From UBA10906 sp049296695 (GTDB lineage: Bacteria > Pseudomonadota > Gammaproteobacteria > Methylococcales > Methylomonadaceae), in NCBI GenBank assembly GCA_049296695.1, contig JBAQSX010000100.1:97254-161253 (forward strand): a DNA stretch of 64,000 bases, read 5' to 3'. The position numbers and the translations under genes were made by a program. Position 1 is the stretch's first letter. The number at the start of each line of letters is the position of its first letter. The notes beneath the pieces are model-generated. The model saw nothing but the letters and a program-made list of their open reading frames with translations, did not search any database and was not told the origin of the DNA. Positions 23,787-34,500 of the stretch are shown here, piece after piece.

Positions 23787-25412
23787 ATGCACTTATGTGA
23801 ATTCAGCAAAAGCCCTTTGTTTCCTTTAGCCACTGTCTGCATTTTGCTAGTCGGTGGCTTAAATGCGGCTTTTGCCACCCAGCAGGATGCGGCAACTACA
23901 GAGCAACAGCAAGCCGACACTACTTTTGATTTATTAGAACTACGCATTAAAGGCAACACTTTATTGCCCCGTCTGCAATTGGAACGCACGGTTTATCCAT
24001 TTTTAGGGCTTAAAAAGAGCCTTGAATCGGTGGAAAAAGCGCGAGTAGCCTTAGAAGAAGTCTATAAAGCTAAAGGTTATCAAACAGTTGCGGTAGATAT
24101 TCCTGAGCAAGATGTCAATGACGGCGTGGTCTATTTGCAAGTGACCGAAGGTAAGGTGTCGCGTTTGCGTGTCAAAGAATCGCGTTATTTTTCGTTGGGT
24201 AAAATTAAAGCCGCTGTGCCTGAATTGGCAGAAGGCAAAGTTCCCAATATGAATGTGATGCAGGAGCAGTTAGCCAAACTTGCCGCGCAAACTCCAGACC
24301 GCAAAGTCACGCCGATTTTACGCGCAGGTGAAGAGCGTGGTGATATTGAGGTGGATTTAAAAGTTAAAGACGAATTTCCCCTACATGCTCGTTTGGAATT
24401 AAACGGCCGTAATACCGCAACCACTAGCCGTTTGCGGGTGGTGTCTTCTCTGCATTATGACAATCTCTGGCAAAAACTACACAGCGCGTCGTTGATGTAT
24501 CAAGTATCGCCTGAAAATGCCGATGAAGTCGATGTTTGGGCGGGGACTTATTCAATGCCTTTTGAGGACACTTATAGTTTAAGTTTTAGTGCCATTAGCT
24601 CCTCGTCTAATAGTTCAATTTCAGGTGGCGGCGCGATTTCAGCGTTGGGTATTGGTGATAATTACAGCTTGCGTTTAAGTAAAACTTTGCCTGCGGTTAA
24701 TGATTTTTCGCATAGTTTAAGCGTTGGTGTCAGTTATAAAAATCAACAACAAACTTTGAATTTTATTAATAATCCCGCTGACGATAAAACCATTAATTAC
24801 TTGCCTTTTTTAGTGCAGTATAACGGGGCTTTTAAAGAAAAGAATTATATTGCCGCTTTTAATATTGCTGTCAATTTTGCCGTGCGCGGTTTAGCGAATA
24901 ATCAATCACAATTTACCGATAAATCCAGCGCGGCAAAAGCCAATTACGCTTATTTAACAGCGGGTTTAAATTTTAATCATACTTTGCCTAAAAACTTTGA
25001 ATTTGCTAGTCGAATTAATGGACAATTTTCAGATTCACATTTAATCCCTTATGAACAGTTTATTTTAGGTGGCATGAATAGTATTCGTGGTTATTTTGAA
25101 GCCCAAGCTTTTGCTGATAATGGTATTTTAGGCTCATTAGAATTACGCTCACCTAGATTAGTACCACGCGAATGGGAAAGTGTGAATCGTTTAAATGCTT
25201 TAGTGTTTATTGATGGCGGTAAGGCTTGGGTTAAACAAGCGTCTTTGGGTGAAACTAAAGATTATCAATTAGCCAGTGCGGGTTTTGGGGTACGTTTTCA
25301 GTGTTGGAAGTATTTTAACGGTATTTTAGATTTAGGTTTCCCGTTAATTTCTCAAGATACTATTCATAGCGGTGATCCTAAATTACATTTTTCTATAGCC
25401 ACCGAATTTTAA
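23787..25412 (+). CDS. TpsB outer-membrane transporter (ShlB/FhaC/HecB family)
   Basis: 542 residues from the ATG at 23787, chosen because it begins a Sec signal peptide (FPLATVCILLVGGLNAAFA); the frame stays open upstream to 23622 without a sensible N-terminus. Two POTRA-like domains follow (LLELRIKGNTLLPRLQLE, EKARVALEEVYKAKGYQTV, then GKVSRLRVKESRYFSLGKI), then a 16-strand-type barrel with the family motif region QFILGGMNSIRGYFEAQAFADNG and a C-terminus FSIATEF ending in Phe. It would thread the adjacent TpsA protein across the outer membrane. A terminator lies between the two genes. Confidence 0.9.
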   Translation: MHLCEFSKSPLFPLATVCILLVGGLNAAFATQQDAATTEQQQADTTFDLLELRIKGNTLLPRLQLERTVYPFLGLKKSLESVEKARVALEEVYKAKGYQTVAVDIPEQDVNDGVVYLQVTEGKVSRLRVKESRYFSLGKIKAAVPELAEGKVPNMNVMQEQLAKLAAQTPDRKVTPILRAGEERGDIEVDLKVKDEFPLHARLELNGRNTATTSRLRVVSSLHYDNLWQKLHSASLMYQVSPENADEVDVWAGTYSMPFEDTYSLSFSAISSSSNSSISGGGAISALGIGDNYSLRLSKTLPAVNDFSHSLSVGVSYKNQQQTLNFINNPADDKTINYLPFLVQYNGAFKEKNYIAAFNIAVNFAVRGLANNQSQFTDKSSAAKANYAYLTAGLNFNHTLPKNFEFASRINGQFSDSHLIPYEQFILGGMNSIRGYFEAQAFADNGILGSLELRSPRLVPREWESVNRLNALVFIDGGKAWVKQASLGETKDYQLASAGFGVRFQCWKYFNGILDLGFPLISQDTIHSGDPKLHFSIATEF

Positions 25413-25442
25413 TTATTACGCTTTCGTAATCATGAAATTAAT

Positions 25443-25473
25443 AAACGAGAGTTTAATACTCTCGTTTTTGTTT
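25443..25473 (+). terminator. Intrinsic terminator between tpsB and tpsA
   Basis: AACGAGAGT-TTAAT-ACTCTCGTTTTTGTTTT: a 9-bp stem and T-rich tail 30 bases past the tpsB stop. Confidence 0.8.
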
Positions 25474-25513
25474 TCGTCATTAAAAACTCCTCAGCTCAGG
25501 CAATAATAACGTG

Positions 25514-28500
25514 ATGCAACAAATTCATTTTCCATTAAATCCTTTAGCGGCCTGTATTCGTCTAGCTCTGGCTAGCGGCATGTTTTTTACTGCTATCAGC
25601 CCCGTGCAAGCGCAATTACCCGTTGCTGAGCCTACTTTAGTTAGCTCAGGTGCTGCCACTGCACAGACAGCAGGTAACACCATGACCATTCGGCAAACCA
25701 GCGATAAAGCCACGTTAAATTGGCAGTCTTTTAACGTTGGTGCAAATAATCATGTTGATTTTCAACAGCCTAGCAGTTCATCTATTGCTTTGAATCGTAT
25801 TAATGATGCTAATCCTAGTCAGATTTTAGGTGAGGTGTCGGCTAATGGTCAGGTGTATTTGTACAATGGCAATGGTTTTGTTTTTGGTGAAAATTCGGTC
25901 GTTAATGCCAATACTGTAATCGCATCAACGATGAACATCACCGATGAGGCTTTGAAAAATGGCATTACTCAACAAGCAGGCGCGGACAGTGACAAACCTT
26001 CTTTAGGTGAAGACGGCGTGGTGGTTGACGGCTCTAAAAAAATTGAGATTCAGCACGGCGCAAAATTACACGTTGGCAAAGATGGCTTAATGGTGATGGC
26101 AGCTCCGCAAATTAGCAACAAAGGTTCGTTATCAGCTGATAAATATGGACAAATTATTTTAGTTGCCAGTAAAGACAAGGTTTATTTGCAAGCCACCGAT
26201 AAAAACAGCCCGTTTCATGGTTTGCTTGTCGAAGTGGATAAAGGCGGCACGGTTACTAATGAACAAGTCGGTGAAATTTTAGCGCGTCAAGGTAATATCA
26301 CTTTAGAAGGTTTTGCGGTTAATCAACAAGGACGCGTCACTGCCACGACTTCGGTTAATGAAAACGGTTCGATTCGTTTATTAGCCCAAGAACAACACAA
26401 AATCGATTCACTTAATAAAATAGCCGCCACTAAAACCGTGCGCGTTGAAGGTGATGAAGATTATATTAAGCCCACCAGCGATAATCCCGACCCTAATCAC
26501 TCAAAAGTCACTTTTGGCTCAGGCAGTGTGACTCGAATCATCGCCGATGCTAAAGAAGGCGGCACGGCAATTGACGCGCAAGCGCAACGTCAATCCGTGA
26601 TTGATGTGGTTGCCGATAAAATTGAAGTGCAAGCCAACGCGACCGTTAAAGCCACGGGCGGCAAGTTAAACATGATTGCCACCGATGACTTAAGCATTAT
26701 CCAGCCTGACGGTTCAATTATTATCGCGCCCAGCACTGATAACGCTCAGCATGGACGCATTTTAATCGATAAAAACGCTAAATTAGATGTGTCAGGCACT
26801 AAGCATGTTAGCGTTCCCATGTCGCGCAATGTGGCTGAAGTGTCGGTACAAAGTTATGAATTACGCGACGCGCCTAATCAAAAAACGGGAGTTTTAAAAG
26901 GCGCGACTATTGAGATTGATATTCGCAAAGATACCGCGATTGTTGATACCACAGGCGCAAAAGCGCGGGTTGAACGCGGTATTGATGAACGCTTAGGCAA
27001 TGGTGGTGAAATTAATTTCACCTCTAATGGCGACACTGTGGTCAATTCGGGCGCGAGTGTTGATATTTCAGGCGGTTCGGTCGATTATCAAAGCGGCACG
27101 ATTAGCACCACGCAATTAGTCACCGACTATGGCAGTTTAGTCGATATTAGCAATGCTGACCCTAAAGAGCATTACGCCAAAATTGCTGATAATAAAACTA
27201 TTTTTGAACAAGGCTATAGCGAAGGACAAGCCGCTGGCGCGATTAATGTGCAAGCCCCTGTGTTAGCGTGGGATGGTAATTTAACAGCAGGTTCAGAGGC
27301 GGGACGTAATCAACGGGCAATGGAGCAACTGCCTTTTGGCGGCGCGTTTATTGTTAATCAACAAGACGGCGGTGATGTTTATTTAGCCACGCAAAATATA
27401 CGTTTTGCTAACAGTAGTAATCCTTTAGCTTTGGGTATTAACGATGCCTTAAGCAATGGCGATTTAGTTTTTAATACCGATGGCATTAACCGTTCTGGCT
27501 TACAAGACATAGTGCTGAAAACCTCAGGCAATGTCAGTTTTGCTAAAGATACTAACTTACAACTCGCCACAGGTTCTGCGCCACCTAGCCAAGTTGATAG
27601 TTCTAATGCGGCACTCTCTCAGCCGATTTTTGCAGGAACTAATAGTGCAGTGGGCGGTTATTTAGCCGTAGATGCCACTAGCATTACTGTTGACGGTAAT
27701 ATTGACGCGCCTAATGGCACCATTAATTTAGCCACTCATTTTGCGAATACCGCAGACGCGGATACCTTGGGCAAAATCGATATTGGCTCAGGGGCTAGTC
27801 TTAATGTCTCTGGGCGTTGGGTCAATGATTTAGCGCAAGGTTTTAATCATATTCCTACCGAAGCCTTAGCCATTAACGGCGGCACGGTAAAAATGAGTGC
27901 GATTGGTGATTTAACCCTCGCGGCAGGTTCAAAAATTAAAGCCGATGCTGGCGCGTGGCTGGGTTTAAATAACACGCTAACGCAAGGTAAAGCAGGCACA
28001 ATTGATTTAGCGGCGATTGGTAATGGTTTCATACCGTCTTTATTGACTTTAAACGGTGATTTATCCGCTTATGGCATGAGCAATAACGGCACACTCAGCT
28101 TAAGTAGCGGCAAAATTGTAGTGGGTAAAGCCGATGCCACAGGCATGAAAGCTTTAGAGTTACACCAAAACGGTAATCATTTTTCGTGGGCGGGATTTAG
28201 TAAAATCAATCTCAGCAGTCGCAATGAAAAATTAGTTATCAACAACAACTCTCAACTGCAACTCACGCAACAAAACTTCTGGCTTAACAACGATTATCAG
28301 CACAGAGCCAGTAATGATTCACTGTCAGCTATTACTTATATTGCGGCGTTGCCTGATTATTTGCGTCAAACCGTAAGCCTCACTTTAGCGGGTTTAACAG
28401 GGGTGCGCATAGACACAGGCAGTGATATTTCGGTTGATAAACAAGGCAGTATTGCTTTAAACACCAGCCAAGGCAGTTTATACGTTGATGGTAGTTTAAA

Positions 28501-31500
28501 CGCGCCAGCAGGTAAAATCGCCTTAACCATTAAAGCCGACCCCTTAATTAATAAATACGATGCCACTCAAGTCATCTGGTTGGGCAATCACTCAAAATTA
28601 GTCGCTACAGGCACAGTAGTGATGCGCCCCATAGATAACACCAACAGACGCTCAGGTGATATTTTGGGCGGCGGTGAAATTAGTTTGCTTGCCAATCGCG
28701 GTTATGTGTTTCAACAACGCGGTTCACGGTTGAATGTTTCTGGCACAAAAAACACCTTGGATTTAGCTGATGCGGGTGGCTCACGTTATGTGGCAACCGA
28801 AGTCGGTTCTAATGCAGGTAAAATTACCCTAGCCTCAGGTGAAGGCATTGTTTTAAACGGTTCAATGCTCGCTTTAGCGGGTTCTCGCTCCACTGCCGCT
28901 GGGCGTTTGGAGGTATTGTTTGATAGAAATTTACGCAGTACCGATGATTTTTCCACCGACTTTAGCCTAACCCCTGCGGTTATCAACTTAACGCAAACGA
29001 CTCTGCCACAGTTGGATGCTAGCTTGCAGTTTGGCAATGCCATTCCTAGCAGTATGAGTGGGCAAGCCACGCTGAGCAGTGACTTAATCAAACAAGCGGG
29101 GTTTGGTGATGTGCGTTTGGGCAATAATCAAAGCAGTTCCGATGAAATTCATTTTGTCGGTAACGTTAATTTAGCCACCGCGCAACGCTTAGATTTAAGT
29201 AGCCCCAAAATCAGTGCTGACGGTAATCAAGTTCAATTAGCCTCTACTTACTTAAAAATCGGCACATCTGAAAAAGGCAAAGGTCGTGATAATGCAGATA
29301 TTAGCGACGCTCCAACGATAGGTGAAAGTGGTTTTGTTGCCAAAGCTAAGTGGCTCGATTTAGTGGGTTCAATGCGTTGGGACGGTTTTAAACAAATCGC
29401 ACTTACCAGCCAGCACGATATGCGTGCCATTGGTGTGCGCATAGGCAGTCAGCGAGACTTTATTGGCAGTTTCAACACCAGTGCGAATTTACAATTAACC
29501 GCCAGCCAACTCTATCCCACCACCTTAAGTAATTTCAGCTTTACGGTAACGCCGACTGTTGATAACAACGGTACGCAAAGCGGCACGATTAGCATAAACG
29601 GTAAAAACACCGACACTTCACCGCTTGCCGCTAATGGCGTATTGTCTTTTACCGCGCCCGTGATTCATCAAGACGGTGTTTTAAAAGCCGCTTTTGGTAC
29701 TATTAACTTAAACGCCAGCAATAGCTTAAGCTTTGGTTCGCATAGCGTGACCTCAGTGTCAGGCAAAGGACAAATGATTCCTTTTGGTGTCACTCAAGGT
29801 GGCGTGAATTGGCTGTATCCTCTGGATGCGGCGGCGGGTAACTTAGTCTTTAATAATTTTGATACAGATTCGCAACCCGTTCCTATTCAAACCAAGCAAT
29901 TAAACTTTAACGCGCCAGAAATCAATATGCAGCAAGGCAGTATTATTGATGTGTCAGGCGGCGGTGATTTGCAAGGTTATGAATTCCAAACAGGCGCGGG
30001 TGGTACGAATGATTATCTAGCCGCCATTAGTTCTAGCAATGCAGGTTCGTATAACGGTGGTTTTGCGGTTGTTCCCAGCTTAGGCTCAGCCCTCGCGCCT
30101 TATGACCCCGCGCAACAAAACGCGGTGGCTAACTTATCATCTAGCACGCAAGCTAACTTTTTTGTCGGTAGTCAGATTCACTTAAGTGGCTCTGCCCAAT
30201 TACCCGCTGGCAACTACACCATCTTGCCACCGCGTTATGCCTTATTGACTGGCGCGTTCTTAATCACCCCACAAGCTAACAGCTTAGATAATCGCGTCAC
30301 TACTTACACTAAAGATGGTTTGGCTATTGTTTCGGGTTATCAATTAGTGGCTGGCACTGGCATACGCGATAGCAGATGGCAGAGTTTCTTAATTGAATCA
30401 GGCTCAGAGATTCGCAAACATTCGCAATATGATGAACGGACTGCTAATGACTTTTTCACTCAGCAAGCCGCTACTAAAGAAATCGCTTTGCCTGCTATTC
30501 CAAAAGACAGCGGACAAATTTCTTTAACCGTTGATAAACAATTAGTGTTAGCAGGACAGATTAACTCAGCCGCACAAGATGATGGTCGCGGCGCGAAAGT
30601 GGATATTTCTGCCAGTGCTATTGAAATCGTCAAACAAGCCAATGTCCAAAACACTGACGGCAGTTTAACCATTTTGGATTCTGATTTAAGTAACTTAAAT
30701 TTAGACAGCCTATTATTAGGCGGCACACGCAGTATTAACAGCACCACAGGCTCTACCGAGTTAAACGTTACCGCTAATAAAGTGGTATTTGATGCTGGCG
30801 TAAAAGTCAGTGCTAAAGATTTACTAGCAACCGCTAAAGACAGCATTACTGTCAACAGCGGTGCGACTTTAAGCGTCAGCGATAAAGTCAATACTGGCGA
30901 CACTCAGTTAGATGTTTCAGGTGACGGCGCGTTATTGCGTTTATCAGGCGATAAACAAGTGCAGTTACAACGCACCGACAGCACGGGTGATGCGGGTGAT
31001 TTAATTATTGCTAAAGACGCTATTTTAGAAGGCGCAACGCTAAAAGATAACAGCAACGCCCTACAATCGGCGTTACTGAATGCTAGCAATAGCAACCAAT
31101 TCAACGGTGAGCTAAAAATGACAGGCGGCTCATTGCGCCTAGATGCTAAAGCGATTGCTTTAGGTGAAGTCGATAAACTCGGTGGCGATTCATTAAACTT
31201 ATCTAATAGCCAATTAGCGAGTATTAGCGTTGATGACTTGCAACTACACAGCCAGCAAGCCATTAGTTTATATGGTAATGTCGGCAAAGCTGATAATACG
31301 CCCTTGCAGTTTGGCGCGTTGACCATTGACTCTGCGGGTTTAGTCGGCGTTGCCAATCAAGGTAAAACTGCCAAAATCCAAGCTGATACTTTAGTGTTAG
31401 AAAATACCAATCACGCCCAAAATCCTGCCATTAGCACAGGTAACGGTAGCTTAGTATTAACCAGCACCCATTACACTCAAGGTGACGGTGCGTTTAATAT

Positions 31501-34500
31501 CAATGGTTTTAATAACGTTAAAATCAACGTTGCCGCTAAAACCAATACTGATAATAGCGTGCAAGGCGGTTTTATTAATGCTGAGGGTGATAGTCAATTA
31601 AATGTTGCCGCTAATTTAACTTTAACTAGCGATTATTTAACTGCGACAGGTGGCAGTACCTTAGCCATTGATGCCACAGGGCATACGGTAAGTTTTAATA
31701 ATGCAAAAACTAATAGCAGTCCTAGCAGTGTTGAATTTGGCGGCACACTACAAACCGTTGCCGATAGTATTAATCTCAATAGCCAAGTGATTTTACCTTC
31801 AGGCACAGTGCGTTTAACGGCTTTAAAACACGATGTTACTTTAGGCTCTGAGGCTAAAGTCGATTTAGCAGGTCGTGCGGTGCAATTTGCCGATACTACT
31901 AAATACACCGCTGGCGGCTCATTTAATGCTGGCTCAGTATTAGGCAAGGTGATTTTAGCCAAAGGCTCAAGTGTTAATCTTAATGCTGGCGATAGCAGTG
32001 TTTTAGGTGGTTCGTTAAACCTATCCGCGCCTAAACAAAGTGTTGATTTATCAGGTACTTTGCAAGCCACTAATGGCAGTACCAGCATTGACGTAGCACA
32101 GTTTTCAGCGGGTGGTTTTGATGCTTTGGCAAAAACGCTCAGCGGCGCGGGTGTTAATCAAGACTTTGCAGTACGCAGTCGCAACCAAGATATTTATCAA
32201 GGCGCGACCACGACCATTAATGCTAAAACCATTAGCTTAGTTGCCGATAAAGGCGTAGTTGACATTTCAGGCAAAATCAACGCGCAAGAAGGTGGTTCGA
32301 TTGGCTTATATGCTGGCGATAAAATTAGTTTAGAGTCTGGCAGTCAATTAAATGCTAAGGGCGGCAAAGTCTTGTTATCCGCCGTTGATACCGATACCGC
32401 TAACGATATTAGTATTAACACAGGTTCTAGCGTGAATGCTAATAAAGTAATTTTACGCGCCGCTCGTACCGATGATGGTATTGCCATAGACCCCATTAAA
32501 GGCTCAGTCACAGGTTACACCGCCTTTTATGCTGATGCGGTTAAGCAATATGACAATAGCAACTTATCGGTGGCGGGTGAAATTCACAGCACAGACATTG
32601 CCCAAATCAAAGCTGATACTGACGACTATATGAGCAGAGCCAGCGCAACGAATGTCTCAGCAGACATTGTGTTACGTCCTAGCATTGCGATTAATGTCGA
32701 TGGTGATTTGGTCTTAAAAAGTAATTGGGATTTTGCCGATTGGCGTTACAACGGCGTGGCGGGTAGTTTGGCAGTCAATGCCAGCGGTAATTTAAGTATT
32801 GCCGCTTCGGTGACAGACGGTTTTGCCAATGATGGTTCAAACACCATGCTAACAGGCAATTCGTGGTCTTATCAATGGGTGGCAGGAGCTGATTTGAGCA
32901 GTGCCAATAGTCTGCTTACCGCAAGCTCACATAACTTAAACATCGGTAAAGACGCGCCTGTTATTGACACCTTAGACGGTGTGCCACAAGTCAATTTTGA
33001 TGACCAATTAGTCGATCAATACGGCACACCGATTTATGATGCCTTTACAGGTAATCCGATTTATAACTATAAATACACCAATAATCCAGAGCCTGTACGC
33101 AATAGTGATGGTTATCCTTTGCCTGACATGAATAATCCTGTTTATGATGAATATGGTAGCCCTGCGTATGACGCAATGGGTAATCAAGTTTTTTATTATC
33201 TTTATGACAGTACCGTTAGCGTACACACAGGCACAGGCGATATTAACCTAGCCTCAGGCGCGGATGTTATCTTTAAAAACTCAGCGGCGACGGTTTATAA
33301 CGCAGGACGACCCGATGACAGCAGTCAGTACGGTCGTTATGGCAGTTTAGGTGATACTTATGGCAGTAGCTTAGGTGGCACCACTAATGTGGAATACCCT
33401 GTGGCGGGTGGTGATGTGGTCATTCAAGCGGCGCGTGATATTCAAGGCGCGGTCAGCGCTCAGTTTATTAGCGCGTGGTTGCCGCGTATTGGTGACTGGG
33501 GTAATGGCACAACAGGTGACGGTAATAGTGCTACACCAACCGCGTGGGGTGTTGTCGTAAGCGCGTTTACCCAAAATATCGGCTCGTTCGGTGGTGGTAA
33601 TGTGCAGATTAACGCAGGCGGCTCAATCAATGATTTATCAGTGATGATGCCCACCACAGGCAAACAAATCGGCAATGCTTACGCCGACGGCAGTATTAAT
33701 CCCAACACCAATATGCCCAACTTTAGCAGTAATGACGTGCAGGTCAATGGCGGCGGCAGTTTGCAAATGAACGCGGCTGGTAATATTGCAGGTGGCGCGT
33801 ATTTACTAGGCAAAGGCGCGGGAACACTTAACGCAGGTGGCGCGATTACAGGCGGCACTCAGTTCACTAACGGTGTGCAACTGGTAATGGGTGATAGCAC
33901 CTTAAGTTTAAATGCCACTCAAGGCGTTGCCATTAGCGGGGTCTCTGATGTGATGAGCTTATCTAACGTCAATCAGTTTTACAGCTACAGCGCGGCGAGC
34001 GGTATTAGTGTCAACGCCTTATCAGGTGATGTACAACTCGGCACAGATACCTCCATTATTCGTGACGACACCTTGCTGGCTTTGAATCGTGCTGGTGATG
34101 ATGTGGTCACTAGCGTTTATCCCGCCTCACTGCAAACTATCGCGTTTGGTGGCAGTATTGTCTTAGATGCCATTAACTTATTCCCAGCGGCGATAACTAA
34201 ATTAGAATTACTGGCAAAACAAAACATTAGCAGTCATCTCAACGGCGGCGTGACTTTATATGACGTGACTAGCGGTTTATTGCCAACCGCTACTGCGCCT
34301 AAAACTACCCCTGACTTTGCTTCAGCTTTCGGGGCGCAAACCATCGCCCCTGCGATTATGCACGGCACTGATACGCAACCCGCGAGAATTGTCACCCAAC
34401 AAGGTGATATTACTGACGTAGTATTTAATATTTCTAAACACGCCATTATTCAAGCAGGACGTGATTTTAGTAATCTTTCCATTGCCATTCAAAATATCAA

